NCBI RefSeq assembly: GCF_905475465.1
Contig: NC_062250.1
Coordinates: forward strand, 1,138,501-1,202,500
From: Pieris napi
Taxonomy: Eukaryota > Arthropoda > Insecta > Lepidoptera > Pieridae
DNA: 64,000 nucleotides
Direction: 5' to 3'
Position numbers and translations under genes: made by a program. Under the pieces are notes generated by a model. That model searched no databases. It was not told the origin of the DNA and saw only the letters and a list, made by a program, of their open reading frames with translations. Within the stretch, counting starts at the first letter, position 1. Each line of letters begins with the position of its first letter. Of this stretch, positions 42,496 through 53,730 are shown one piece after another.

Positions 42496-43500
42496 AATTC
42501 TCGTGTCACAATGTTCGTTCCCATACTCCTCCGAAACGGCTCGACTTACAATTTATTTCATAAATAATAATTGTTAACTGTGTGTTAACGTTTGAATGTG
42601 TATTCCGTTTTTGGCTTTTGTGTATAACGCAATTGTTTAGTAAAGTATAATAAGTAGCTGTAGGAATACTGTTAAGGAAATAAATATATTAATTAATAAA
42701 TTAAAAGTACGTTGTTACCTCTTTCGTAAATAGTAACTCTTGTAGAAATCTCTTGTACGAAATATTGTTTGCGTTGTTATAAATTATTCCTCCAACTCTA
42801 CTACAGAATCAACCCACTTCAAGTGTTAAGAGATAGAGGTTACGACCCAGTTGTTGTCAGTACTTCATCTTCTAATATAAAACAATGTTTCTGGGTGTAG
42901 CACTGTTCAAAAAAGGATTTACAATTTACTAAAGAGGTTTTGTTGGCTCTTTCCAAAATGACGCATCGTTAAAAATTGCCAGCATTTAATACAAACGAAG
43001 TTACATGAAAACAATGACGCATTTAAACGAATTATCAAAATTTAAACATTGAAAATTATGCTATTGCAATTTTAGCTTGAATTGTGAAATTACAAATGAG
43101 CGGCCCGTTTAAATTTCAATCTAAAAACAATGGGGGTAGAGTTTAATTTTGTCGAAAGTCAATTTTAATAGTTAACAGGCAAGCTCATTATGTTAGCTGC
43201 AAATAGTACCGATGATGACAGTCTCTATTAAAATTGAAACGAAATTGTCCATTACCGGCGACGTTGAAAGCTCTTTAGAGATTGAATATTCAATGCATGT
43301 TATTATGAAATCAAGTCATTTATGTATTTTACCCATGAGAAACAAACAAATGATACTCCCATTAAATCAATTTTACATGTGAGAATTAAAAATGTTTGTC
43401 GTGGTAAGATAGCTAGCTGTCGATGAGCATTGCTCATTGATTGTTGACTCCGTAAAATCGTATAATTAATGACATAACTTCGTTTCACATACAATAGTTT
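42496..43500. other. AT-rich non-coding DNA
   Basis: Nothing recognised. Confidence 0.45.
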
Positions 43501-43511
43501 TATTTAAGTAC

Positions 43512-43557
43512 GTTTTTGACCACACCAGTACTACACAGTACTGGTGTGGTTAAAAAC
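43512..43557. repeat. 21-bp hairpin with 4-base loop
   Basis: Arms 43512-43532 and 43537-43557 (GACCACACCAGTACT and complement, extended by A/T), one mismatch, loop ACAC. Confidence 0.75.
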
Positions 43558-43767
43558 ATACCACCATGCATTCCATTCTAATTATACTCTTTTAACGAAA
43601 GTATCTTTCTAACGGTTTGTTATACACAAGCTGCGATGATTACTTAATAAAGAAAATTTTTGTTTTTTGTTTTTGTTTTATATGGTAATATAATATGTTT
43701 ATAATGTTTATAAAACGAGACAGACTTAAATTAAATAATAAAAAAATTATAAAGAGTTAAATTGAAC

Positions 43768-44057
43768 AGTGTTGGCCTAGTAGCTTCAGCGTGCGACTCT
43801 GATCCCTGAGGTCGTAGGTTCGATTCCCGGCTGTGTACCAGTGGACTTTCTATGTGCGAATTTAAGATTCGCTCGAACGGTGAAGGAAAACATCGTGATG
43901 AAATCGACTTGCCTTAGATCCAAAAAGTCGACGGCCTGTGTCAGGCACAGGAGGCTGATCACCTACTTGCCTATTAGATTGAAAAATGATTATGAAACAG
44001 ATTCAGAAGTCTGAAGCCTAGACCGAAAGAGGATGTAGCGCCACTGATTTTTTTAAA
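43768..44057 (+). mobile_element. SINE family A, best copy
   Basis: Full order: tRNA-like head CAGTGTTGGCCTAGTAGCTT (A box), B box GGTTCGATTCCCGGC (43818-43832), GTGGACTTTCTATGTGCG, CTCGAACGGTGAAGGAAAAC, ATCGTGATGAAATCGACTTG, AAAAAGTCGACGGCCTGTGT, CAGGCACAGGAGGCTGATCA, CTACTTGCCTATTAGATTGA and the 3' end ATGTAGCGCCACTGATTTTT. Use this copy as reference for the others. Confidence 0.85.
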
Positions 44058-44059
44058 GA

Positions 44060-44668
44060 GTTAAATATTTTAGATACTAATAAGAAGCAAAATGTAAACA
44101 TTCATCACACTTGAAGCCAATATGAGCCCTTTAGTTTTTACCACACTTATAAATTGTATTTTAACATTCTCGGTTCCGAAAATGTCCAATAACATAAGTA
44201 TTATTTAGATTTATGAACCCTTAGACCAGCTAAGTTTGTTTTTCTTAGCATCGCAACCCCTCTACCCCTAATTTTGTGTTAGTTATAATCACATATTTTA
44301 AACCATTAAATTCAGTTGTTACCCAGCTTCAAACAATGAGTTTTATTTAAACATCTCCAAAATCCGCCACCGAACTTAACTCTAGTTTAAATGCTTTTTT
44401 AAGACACAACAACCCATCCATCAAACTGAAGTAATTACTGCGTAGACATATTTTTGTAATATTTTACTAAAATTAAAGAAGATTACATAAACAACGATAT
44501 TCGTAGCCTTAAAACGTTTCATGTACGCTGATGTTTGATTAATGTTGGGTTTTGGGATACATGAACTGACAAAGGAGAAAATTGATAATGAAAATGACCC
44601 AGAAGTTTATTTATTTTGCGCATTCTGTTCATAAATAGTTGAAATTATGTACCTTACTCGTAAAAAAA
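44060..44668. other. Non-coding DNA
   Basis: Nothing recognised. Confidence 0.45.
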
Positions 44669-44670
44669 CC

Positions 44671-44828
44671 CAGTACAACCTTTTAGATTTGGGCCTAAGT
44701 TTTAAAGTCCAAGACATATCGGTTTCCTCACGATGATTTCCTGTAACATACAGTGTTCAATAGCTAGGGATCAAATTTACGACCTCTGGGATTGGAGACG
44801 TACACTGAGCCACTACGCCAGCACTCAT
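44671..44828 (-). mobile_element. SINE family A, degraded
   Basis: CCAGTACAACCTTTTAGATT, GGTTTCCTCACGATGATTTC, then CACTGAGCCACTACGCCAGC, with the middle deleted. Confidence 0.6.
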
Positions 44829-44829
44829 C

Positions 44830-45345
44830 CTTTACTAGTTAAAGTTTAAACATATTCTAGACGTTGTATTAGATAGAATATTTTATGCGCCGATTTCTCG
44901 CATCAAGTCTTCGGTCGTCCCTCAAAGAGGAGTCAAGAGCGCCCTCATACGAATGTAAGGATATAATAACAGTAGATGAGGCGAAAAGAGTATGTCACGT
45001 ATATAAAGACTAGCAATTTCAGAAAGGTGAACTTATAAGTATAAAATTTTCAAGAATCCAATTTAATAAAAGCGGCGATTGTTAGCAATTTGTAATTAAA
45101 TTAGTTGGACTAAAAACTGTATCGATGTACGTGTGTAATTTAGAGTCTAGACATGTCTTATAAAACAAAAAAAGGGTGCGTGTACTTATGTACGCGCGTA
45201 TTAGAAGTTATACTACTTTGGCATTATTAAAAATAGTTTTTGATTGCATGCAAATAATTAATTACAATTAAATAATCAAAGACTGGAAAAGGAGTCATTA
45301 TAGTCAATAAAGTTCAGTTTACATTTCAAAAATTAAATAAATAAA
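44830..45345. other. Non-coding DNA
   Basis: Nothing recognised. Confidence 0.45.
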
Positions 45346-45349
45346 TATT

Positions 45350-45565
45350 TATTATTATTTTCTTACATTAAGTGTAACATAAATTCTATTATTATTCGAA
45401 TGTTGTTTTTAAATTATGTCCAATGCCGTAGCATCTTCCGTGGGCAACTTCATTCTGTTAATTTTGTGTCACGGTGCGCGCGCATCGTAAAATTTCACTC
45501 TCATCAATTTTTCATAACGCGCCTAAAGAAGTATAACTTCAAAAACTGTTGTGCGCTAGAATGAA
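45350..45565 (-). repeat. Dispersed CTTCTTTAGGCGC repeat
   Basis: On the minus strand: GAAGTTATACTTCTTTAGGC, GCGTTATGAAAAATTGATGA, GAGTGAAATTTTACGATGCG, then GAAGTTGCCCACGGAAGATG and an AT-rich end. Related to the modules in the tandem duplication and to 5562-5620. Confidence 0.55.
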
Positions 45566-46125
45566 TGCCCACTACTTGACTTTATAAGAATCATTAAATA
45601 ATCACATCAAATGTGAGAAAATGGAATAGAGACTATTGATTTCATGTATTTTTATTACTTATGCGAAATATACGTTATACATGAGACATTAACATTTCTA
45701 GAAATACAACTGAAACACGAGATAACATTTTAAAACACACAGACCTACGTATCTACATTATCTGTTCGCTGATGTCAAAGAACTTTCCGAATGTTTTGTT
45801 ATAGCATATCCCTGTAAGCCATAATGTTCCTTAAGTAATGGGAATAAAGATTAAGTTGAATACACTTGGGAGCGGCTGAAGTTTGAGAAGCAATATCATG
45901 GAGCGTCACGGTTACCGAGTCATGTAATACTAACATGGCAAAGATTATGCTTTTGAAGATGTGTCATATTTGTTTAGCGGAATAAATTATAGTTGAAATT
46001 GTCAAGTTCTTGTATTTCTTTTGTTTTAAGTCACATCATGAGCCGCGTCGAATAGCGTCTTTCTCTTTTCTCAAAACCATATTTTGTTTTAAATAGTGAT
46101 GATTAAAATTAAAACCTTAAAGTGA
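45566..46125. other. Non-coding DNA
   Basis: Nothing recognised. Confidence 0.45.
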
Positions 46126-46129
46126 TAGT

Positions 46130-46205
46130 CGAGGTCTAGAAAATTCGGACCGGAAGATGTATTCGAGATGTGGGTTTGGAGGAGAATGATGCCGATATCA
46201 ATATA
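46130..46205 (+). mobile_element. LINE ORF2 short fragment
   Basis: The translated piece EMWVWRRMMPIS matches the well-known EMW.WRRM..ISW motif near the C-terminus of many LINE ORF2 proteins. The rest of the open frame to 46389 is unrelated AT-rich sequence. Confidence 0.45.
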
Positions 46206-46650
46206 TGCATTAGATCCTACAAGTCTCGTGTTTTCGTTTATTAATTTAGTTAACGAATTTTATAGGTTAACGGATCTTTTTCATTGTCCGTTGAGTGAAC
46301 TGTCAAAAGTTCTATTATTTGTTAGTGCCTATAGTAGTTTGTCTGTAAATTTATTCACTTATTGTGCACTCTTGTCAATTAAGGGTTAGGACAGGAGTGT
46401 TTTTATAAATAAAAAAAAGAAAGTCAAAATCACCACAAGACTGCTAATGACCTCACTATCTCTTAAGGGTGCTTACTGTTTAGCTTCTTTGGCCCTGATC
46501 GAGTCAATTGACCGTTGATTTTATTGTCGATTTTGCGTTAATAATTGAGATTTATTTTATTACTTTTAATTCAAAATTCAATTTGTTTCATTTTGTTATT
46601 ATTTAATTGTTTCATAGTTTGGAATCATTACTTAAGGAATAAAAATACGA
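46206..46650. other. AT-rich non-coding DNA
   Basis: Nothing recognised. Confidence 0.45.
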
Positions 46651-46653
46651 ATA

Positions 46654-46950
46654 TTGTTACGACTAATCAGAGCAGAGCAAATGCCTCGAGTGGGGTCGAG
46701 GCGCCATCTTGACTTTTGACAGTGCGTACAGGGAACACGGAGTAGTTGTGATTGAGTATTCAGTGGAGCATTGTGGTTATGTGACGTTGGATCGAGTTGG
46801 GTCTAGTAGATTGTGATAAAAATACGTATAGTAAGATCGCTGCTCGTAATAATTTAAGCTAAAGTGTTATTTCTAGTGTATAAAGAAATTTATCAAAAAT
46901 AAATATTGTACGATAATTATTTGTGTCTTTTGTTCTCGTTTTTACCCACA
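46654..46950 (+). mobile_element. Possible solo LTR
   Basis: A ~297-bp block starts TGTTACGACTAATCAGAGC and ends TTTTTACCCACA, so it carries TGT..ACA termini. It is more complex than the surroundings and has AATAAA (46899) shortly before a GTGTC/TTTTTGTTCTCG-like 3' end. No second copy, primer-binding site or clear target duplication was found, so the assignment is tentative. Confidence 0.35.
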
Positions 46951-47234
46951 TGTCGCCCCACTAAACCTGCTAATGATGTCAATATCGATGGAGTGACGAT
47001 ATTTCTCAGACATATATATTCAAATCGGGGTCGATGACCTAATCATTGGTCTGACTAGTGCCGTCAAGATGAGGATAGAACGGTGTGGCAGCAAGTCGAT
47101 GTATCGTTTAGAGCATTTTAAAGTAAGCTGGCCTTTCAGTAATGAAGGTAATAGCAATTAATTTATAAACTGAGCTGTGTAAATCGTCAAATTCTTAAGT
47201 TTCCATACCAAGGTCATGTCATGAATTTCTTTTT
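46951..47234. other. Non-coding DNA
   Basis: Nothing recognised. Confidence 0.4.
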
Positions 47235-47580
47235 AATGTAACAGGAGGCTCACCTGATGTTGAGTGATACCGCCGCCCATGCACACTCTTATTGCCTGGA
47301 GGCTCGCAAGTGCGTTGCTGGTCTTTTAAGAAATGGTACGCTCTTGAAGGACCCTAAGTCGAATTAGTTCGGAAATACTTCAGTGGGCAGCTGGTTCCAC
47401 ATAGCGGTGGTTCGCGGCAAAAATTGCCTTAAGAAACGCTCAGTCGTGGAACGACGGACGTCGAGGTTATAAGGATGGTATTTTGTATTCTGCCTTGACG
47501 TCCGATGTTGAAACTCAGCTGCAGGTATTAATCCGAACAACTCATACAAAAACAACTCATACATACTATTTATCTGTTGT
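47235..47580 (-). mobile_element. LINE 3' end with ORF2 C-terminus (GGCCGGCAACGC family)
   Basis: Minus-strand frame 47364-47564 reads ...RQFLPRTTAMWNQLPTEVFP, preceded by NTKYHPYNLDVRRSTTERF: the C-terminus of a LINE ORF2. The tail follows to 47235 (CAACGCACTTGCGAG, CACTCAACATCAGGTG). A small change breaks the frame after the LPTEVF motif. Confidence 0.7.
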
Positions 47581-47584
47581 CCTT

Positions 47585-48190
47585 TAGCGAGGTCTTGCTA
47601 TAAATAATTAAATGTTGTATATAAAAATTGAGAAATACCATCTGTCAATATATGAAATATTAAAACCATATCTGTGTCAAAATAATCTTTGTAAATAGAG
47701 TCAAAAGAGTGCATCGCCTGGAAATGCACGCTCGCTGAACACTGCACAGTGCATTTGGGCACTGTGTAATTTAGCAACGTCACCGCAACTATGTGCTATG
47801 TTCAACGTAATGGGATGTTTTTATTATTGAGCTCTTTGTCTGTACCTAAATACTAGCAAAATTAAATTATAAAACTAATGACTTACTTTTTACAATGGTT
47901 AATAAAACTTACAAAATTTACATATTGTTTGTTAGCTGCAACTATTATACCATGGTACTCATCTTAAACCAGTTAATTTAAATAAAATAAACAACAATCC
48001 TCAGTCAGCTGTAGTTGTTGTTTTAAGATTCTTTAAAAAATACTTAAAAACAGACACCAAATACTGAAACGTGTTGTTACAAAAGAAAGAAGAATTTAAC
48101 ATTTTGTAAGCTTTAATAAGCATTTCATGAAACTAGTTCATGAGTTTATCATCATTCTAATTCATCATTCATCGTGTATATTGTAGCTAA
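47585..48190. other. Non-coding DNA
   Basis: Nothing recognised. Confidence 0.45.
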
Positions 48191-48194
48191 TTTA

Positions 48195-48365
48195 AAGAGT
48201 GGCGGAGAGTTTGTTTATTGCCAGTTCTTCTCTTGCGTACCTTGATTTGAGAACTGGCAGTAAATGTAAAATTAGAAGAATTTAATGTACCTATATTTCT
48301 TTTTTGACGTTCATAAATGTACATTCTGTTACCTATATGAATAAATGATTTCTGACTTTTGAGTT
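48195..48365 (+). mobile_element. LINE 3' UTR fragment
   Basis: AAAGAGTGGCGGAGAGTTTG, TTGCCAGTTCTTCTCTTGCG, TTGAGAACTGGCAGTAAATG, TTTTTGACGTTCATAAATG, ATTCTGTTACC, ending in TGATTTCTGACTTTTGAG. Same family as 39975-40145. Confidence 0.65.
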
Positions 48366-48822
48366 TTGATATACGGTCTATTTCATCAAAATTGGTTCTG
48401 TAGTTTTTGAGACTATGTATGAACTTATTGGATTCTCCGTTCGAAATTAAACAAAAAATCAGAAACACGAAGAAGCATGGTCTAATCCTAAAAAGCGTTC
48501 TACTATTCAAAGTCTTATCTTTTTATTTTATTGTACACAATCTACGGGGCGTTATATATTTGTTCTCGGAATGAAATGGAATCGGTATTCAACACTTTAT
48601 CTAAGTTTCTATTGTATGAAGAACAAATATTAATAGATCAGTTGCTCGCTAGACATATCGCTCCAGGGGTTAGGGTTATGTTATGTCGACATGTAGAACT
48701 TAAGTCAATTAGGTAACCGTTCAGCGTCAAAGGGTGAAGTACACAGGTATAGGTACTTAGGAAGATATATTATTAAGTAGGATAATACTTTCAGTATCAT
48801 TATATGAGTAAATTAGTCCACG
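48366..48822. other. Non-coding DNA
   Basis: Nothing recognised. Confidence 0.4.
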
Positions 48823-48823
48823 A

Positions 48824-49106
48824 TCAGAGCAGTGTGGTCTAATGACATCAGCGTGCGACTCTCATCCCTGAGGTCGTAGGTTCGATCCCCGGCTGTGCAC
48901 CACTGGAGTATTATTCTATGTGAGCATTTTACATTCACTGGAAAGGTGAAGTAAAACATCGTGAGAAATCGGCTTGGTTTAACTAAAAAAGTCGACAGCG
49001 TGTGTCAGGCACCTTATCACCTACTCACCTTGACAAATGATTAGGAAACAGATACAGAAAGCTTAGGCCCAGACCAATAGATTGTAGTGCCACTGATTTT
49101 TTTAAA
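48824..49106 (+). mobile_element. SINE family A
   Basis: CAGAGCAGTGTGGTCTAATG head, B box GGTTCGATCCCCGGC (48880-48894), TTTACATTCACTGGAAAGGT, GTCGACAGCGTGTGTCAGGC, and the 3' end GTAGTGCCACTGATTTTTTT. Confidence 0.8.
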
Positions 49107-49261
49107 TAGTCCACGCACTTAACTGTCATATAGTACAAACGATTTATCTACACTTCTCTTCCTGACTTCTTGACTCTTCGTCACTAGAGAGTCCAGAGGT
49201 TGCTTAATGCTTATGCGTATCGCTAAAGTATAACAAAAAATTGCTTTGCACTGTAAATTAA

Positions 49262-49440
49262 ATGATGATACAAGATGGACACTTGAACTAAATAGACTCG
49301 ACATACCGGGAAGAGATGCAAGGACGACAAAAGAGAAGATGGACAGATGACGTAAAAGAACTAGCGGGGAAAAACTGGATGAATTTTGCTCAAGACAAAG
49401 AGAAATGGAAAATATGGAGGAGGCTTTTACCCTAAAAGGG
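49262..49440 (+). mobile_element. LINE ORF2 C-terminal fragment
   Basis: Translated pieces RRKRRWTDDVKELAGKNWMN and FAQDKEKWKIWRRL match the G..KRRW.DDI..AG.NW...A.DR..W...EAF region found at the C-terminus of LINE ORF2 proteins. The stop after LLP and the missing upstream part mark it as truncated. Confidence 0.6.
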
Positions 49441-49853
49441 ACCATTAAAAACAAAAAAAAACTAACTTTAATTTTTAGAACAAATTATTGTGGTATTGTA
49501 ATTAATAAAGCTTTAACAATAATAATAATCTGTATATTAACAGTTACTAAACGCTTTTTTGGTATTACGCTAAATACAAAAATTTAATACCAAAAGGATT
49601 CATATCATACAAAAATTCACATTACATAATTTATTAATTAAAACTGTTATTTTCATGCAATTGACCACATAATGGATGCATAATTGTTATTAATTGAAGC
49701 AGTGATTGCATCGCTTTCGCTTGTTACAGAATTTCCTATTGCGTTATAAGAATTTTTTTCCTCATAATATTAAATAATTGTTCAGTTGAAGGGTAAGTTT
49801 CTCTTATAACAATGCGTTTCAGTACTTGGTGCCTGATTTTCGATTTTTTTTAA
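49441..49853. other. AT-rich non-coding DNA
   Basis: Nothing recognised. Confidence 0.45.
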
Positions 49854-49854
49854 T

Positions 49855-50040
49855 GATAAAAAGCTTGCGTACGCTCAACACACTGGTACATTGGTAAAAC
49901 AACCACAATATACAATTTTTAATGTGACAAGCACTTAAAAAGCAAACATGACATACATATAGAGATCATACAAATATGAATCAAAACAAAAATTATATAA
50001 ATAGTTTTTAAAAAAATTTAAAACAAAAAGCATTGTAGGA
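49855..50040 (-). repeat. Dispersed repeat R1
   Basis: Minus-strand copy: AAAAGCTTGCGTACGCTCAA, CACACTGGTACATTGGTAAA, TTAATGTGACAAGCACTTAA, AAACATGACATACATATAGA. An uninterrupted copy of the element split by the foldback transposon. Confidence 0.65.
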
Positions 50041-50134
50041 TTGATTATCTGTTGCTAGCCATAGCTACAGCTGATTGAATATGAGGCCATGGTATAATAG
50101 ATATTATAATTATATATTAGATGGTATAATAATG

Positions 50135-50510
50135 GATGGATGTTATTTACTAGAGCGTTTTTCAAGGCAGTTTTTGCCGCGCACCACCACTATGTGGAAC
50201 CAGCTGCCCACTGAAGTATTTCCGAACCAATTCGACTTAGGGTCCTTCAAGAAAAGAGCGTACCAATTCTTAAAAGGCCGGCTACGCACTCGCGAGCCCT
50301 CTGGCATTGAGAGTGTCCATGGGCGGCGGTATCACTTAACATCAGATGAGCCTCCTGCCCGTTTGCCCCTGTTCTTTTAAAAAAACTAACTTGGCGATTT
50401 AGAAGAGTGACAGAGTTGCCATTTTTTCTGGTCTATTCTTTGATTTGAAAATACCATAACTGTATTGTGTTACCTATATTAATAAATTATATTTTGATTT
50501 TTCCTTAAGA
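50135..50510 (+). mobile_element. LINE 3' end with ORF2 C-terminus, tail and 3' UTR
   Basis: Frame 50075-50380 holds LERFSRQFLPRTTTMWNQLP, then FDLGSFKKRAYQFLKGRLRT and a tail with PSGIESVHGRRYHLTSDEPP. It is followed directly by the GATTTAGAAGAGTGACAGAG 3' UTR type seen alone at 39975 and 48195. This copy links the GGCCGGCAACGC tail and the GAGTGGCGGAGAG 3' UTR as parts of one LINE family. Confidence 0.75.
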
Positions 50511-50514
50511 AATA

Positions 50515-50915
50515 GCCGACGCATATTCCAGACTTTCCTCTGAAGTAAGTATATCTTAAATGGCATAGAAGCCATCCTTTTAATCTACACTTTTGATCTA
50601 TTATATAAATTATAGGTAAGCAAAAATATTATGTAAATATAAAGATCTAATTTGCGTTTATAAAATTATGTATTCTTTTTAGTGAAGTGTTAATAGTTAG
50701 AATTTGGTGGATGATGTCTCAAAAATATAACTTTACAAAATACATGAAGAGGATAGTTCAAAGCAACACGTAGGCGAGTTTGTAAAATGAGTTACAGCTT
50801 GTAACGAGTTATTGGCTCCCCAACTTTCCTCCATCCTTTGTACATACATCTTAACCGTATATTTTTCGTTAAATGCTAAAAGGTTTACATTTTACATGGA
50901 GACATTTTATATACA
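50515..50915. other. Non-coding DNA
   Basis: Nothing recognised. Confidence 0.4.
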
Positions 50916-50917
50916 AC

Positions 50918-51290
50918 TAGCAGACCGGCCAAGCGTTGCTGTGGCTAAGGTTTTTGTTAAATTACATAGTAGTAAACTATTCAAGGGAAACGGTAGAAGA
51001 ACACCAGTCATGGGGACCACCATGCTTTGGTGGTTATGTCATAAAATTGTAGCTTATGTGAAACGTTGGTACTTTCACAGCGCCATCTGTTAGAATTGTG
51101 ACTAACAAATAATAAACAAATATTTTGCAATAAAATAATATTGCGGGTATAAATTGAGATGTAAGCTATCTTTAAGTTAGATCAAACTGCACACGGTGTG
51201 CAAGTTTGATTGAAATTGGTTAAGTAGTTTAGGAGTCCATAGCGGACAAACAACGTGACACGTAATTTATATATATTAAGATTACATATT
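50918..51290 (+). repeat. Dispersed repeat, CTAGCAGACC...TATATATTAAGAT termini, copy 4
   Basis: Begins AACTAGCAGACCGGCCAAGC, ends AAATTGGTTAAGTAGTTTAG, GCGGACAAACAACGTGACAC, TTATATATATTAAGATTA. Same terminal layout as the copies at 3008, 3551 and 8444. Confidence 0.6.
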
Positions 51291-51337
51291 AATAGAACTA
51301 TGGCAGGTCACGTATAAACTATTGTTGGGTGTAAAAA

Positions 51338-51835
51338 AAACCAATGGCGCTACAACAAAATATCATCCTTGTCACTTGGACGTCCATAATTCCAAAACGT
51401 TTCTTAAGAAGTATTTCCGAATTTATTCGACTTAGGATAAGAGCGTACAAATTCTTAAAAGGCCGACAACGCACTTAGGAGCCTTCTGGCAATGAGTGCC
51501 CATTAACATGCGGCTCTTAACATCAGATGAGTCTAGTGCCCGTTTGCCTCCTGTTACATTAAAGAAAACTTTTGTAGGTTCTAGATTTTAGACTTTTGTA
51601 GGCTTTAGATTTTTGTATCTACATATAGCTGTCATTTGTTTTCTGTGTCTGCCCCACACCCTCGGTCTGTCGGATCTAAGGCATGCCGGTTTCCTCGCGA
51701 TATTCTTTCACAGTACAAGCCAGTTTTAAATGCGCACATGGAAAGTTCATTGGTGCCGGAGTTCGAACCTATGACCACAGAGTAAGAGTCGCACGCTCAT
51801 TAGGCTAATGCTCTTCTTATGGGTGTTCCATTGCA
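51338..51835 (-). mobile_element. SINE family A, interrupted by a LINE tail
   Basis: 3' end AATGGCGCTACAACAAAAT at 51343, then the LINE tail at about 51370-51575, then the rest of the SINE (GTGTCTGCCCCACACCCTCG, CGGTTTCCTCGCGATATTCT, B-box complement GAGTTCGAACC at 51758-51768, CATTAGGCTAATGC). Confidence 0.65.
51370..51575 (+). mobile_element. LINE tail fragment nested in SINE
   Basis: AAGTATTTCCGAATTTATTC, AGAGCGTACAAATTCTTAAA, GGCCGACAACGCACTTAGGA, CAGATGAGTCTAGTGCCCGT, TTGCCTCCTGTTACATTAAA. Same family as 10654-10765, again inside a SINE A. Confidence 0.65.
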
Positions 51836-51839
51836 TGTT

Positions 51840-52745
51840 ACAATTTACTTTTATATTTCAGAAATAAATATATTTTTTTCTGTGAATCATTGTTGTGCCT
51901 AGAATTTCAGTAGGAATAGGAATGTTTTTTTTAATGTAGTCATAACTAACAATAATCAATTGAAAAACAAAAGTCATGAACATGTTGGATTTTCACGATG
52001 CTATATCTAATTCCAGTGTAGTATATCCATATATATATGTAATGAAACCATGTTGCCTCCTGACCAAATAATTTATTATTTTGCGGGTAGCCCTTTAGCT
52101 ATGCGAATGGGCTCGCGGCATTAATTCTTCTTTGTTGTTGGCTTTTAGGATGCATGAACTAAATAGACTGAATTAATTGATTCATTAATATCTAATTAAT
52201 TAGCCTAATATCGATTGTATTGTAAACAATGGAGGGTTTAAATTAGGCGCTGTCGTGTCGTTCGATATCGTTAGCAACTATTAGACGGACGGAATTAGCC
52301 GTTCGCAAACTTCCTCCAGCCCTTCTGCTCCATTATACAGTATAGCTGGAGCTAAAGTACTAGAACCGGTAATGGCTGTTTAATATATAAAATGATCCAG
52401 GCTTAGCACAGCGGCTTAACTCTATGGAGATTTGTCACGGGTGAAAGAGACATTATAGTGCAGAACTGTGTGTGTGTATAAAGGTGCAGTCTCTTTGGCT
52501 TTGACAGGATGCATGTTAAACATGACTGTAATCACCAGAGCAATACTGTTCGCTTTACATACCCAACTTTGTAAATTTCGATTTGTTTTCACTCACTCAC
52601 TCACTTGCACCCACGAACTTACTCATTCTCTAACATGCACCCATACATCAACGCTCAATCATGCACACAGGCGTGTTGAAATCAGTTGTTGAAATCAAAA
52701 ATAGATTATTAAGAATTAAATTATATATTTTAAGAAATTCATTTT
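51840..52745. other. Non-coding DNA
   Basis: Mostly AT-rich. Two more complex patches (52075-52140 and 52240-52345) have no open frame and could be conserved non-coding sequence. A CTCACTCACTCACTTGCACC-type simple repeat lies at 52590-52680. Confidence 0.4.
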
Positions 52746-52749
52746 TTTT

Positions 52750-52960
52750 TAATTGAGAAAAAGCTTGCCAACGTTAGGCACACTGGCACATTGGTAAAAA
52801 CAAACACAAAATAGAATTTTTAGTGTGACAAGCACTTAAAGGCAAACATGACTTACAAATATATAGAGATCATAACCTATTACAACACAAACATAACAAA
52901 CATTACAAAAAAGAAAACAATTACTAATCAAAGAAAAAATTCAAATTACAGAAAACTAAA
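52750..52960 (-). repeat. Dispersed repeat R1
   Basis: AAAAAGCTTGCCAACGTTAG, GCACACTGGCACATTGGTAA, TTAGTGTGACAAGCACTTAA, AGGCAAACATGACTTACAAA. Confidence 0.65.
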
Positions 52961-53449
52961 CAAAAATCCATTTTATAGTGGGAGGGGAGCAATTATGTAT
53001 ATCCAGACCAAGCTCGTTTATAAGAATGCTTAATCTGGACATCGGTGAGCTATGACCAGAACGCGTTCTACGATATATCAATTGATTTTCTGCGATTCTC
53101 CAATGACAACATGTTAATAAATTAAGTTTGTTATGGAAGAGCTGGGAACCCTGACCGGTATTTTTTTTACTTAAAAGGTTTCCCAAATCACATTATAATG
53201 AATTGTTGTCAAAATAATAAAAAATTCAAATGTGTTTATTTTTATTTTTTGTTTATATCTGTGATCACTTCTTTTATTGAATACGATTTTTTTGCATTTT
53301 GCAACTCATAAATACGTAATAAATAGAGAACATTCTTACTTCAGATTAAATAATCGACCCATCTAGCATTTGTATTTCCATAAGCACAATACACTTGGTC
53401 AGTGTTCAGTTGCCAAGTTAGCGGAGTGTCCGCGCTCGTTACGCTATCT
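52961..53449. other. Non-coding DNA upstream of the errantivirus
   Basis: AT-rich up to about 53390. The last 60 bases (GCGGAGTGTCCGCGCTCGTT) are more complex and include the errantivirus target site CACA (53450-53453). Confidence 0.4.
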
Positions 53450-53453
53450 CACA

Positions 53454-53713
53454 AATTACATACGGTACCCTAAAGAAGATCGCTGACATCGCGGCACGTG
53501 TATGGTCAACGTGCCGGCTTCATGGAATTACTCTGCTGACACAGTGTTTACCGCGATTTAACATTTTAATAAAATAAAATATGTTTGCCACTCCGTATAT
53601 ATCTAGCATCGATAACGGATGTAATTTTGTAATTTAATTATAAGTTTAAATATAATAAATACCTAGCTAACTATTGGTTTTTTTTGGGAGTCCGGGCTGA
53701 CGAAATCGTAATT
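53454..53713 (+). repeat. Errantivirus 5' LTR
   Basis: Begins AATTACATACGGTACC and ends ACGAAATCGTAATT, so the edges form a short inverted repeat AATTAC/GTAATT. Holds AATAAAATAAAAT (near 53567) and AATAAATACC (near 53656) as possible polyadenylation signals and ends with a GGTTTTTTTTGGGAG stretch and the edge. Confidence 0.92.
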
Positions 53714-53730
53714 GGCGCAGTCGGTAGGAT
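53713..53730 (+). promoter_or_regulatory. Primer-binding site for tRNA-Ser
   Basis: TGGCGCAGTCGGTAGGAT is complementary to the 3' end of insect tRNA-Ser including CCA. It overlaps the last base of the LTR by one, as in 17.6 and 297. Confidence 0.9.

Noticed and set aside
46168..46389. 73-codon gene
   Set aside because: Only the first dozen residues are meaningful and they are the EMWVWRRM motif of a LINE; the rest is unrelated.
50812..51093. 93-codon gene
   Set aside because: Most of it lies in the CTAGC...TATATATA dispersed repeat (50918-51290).
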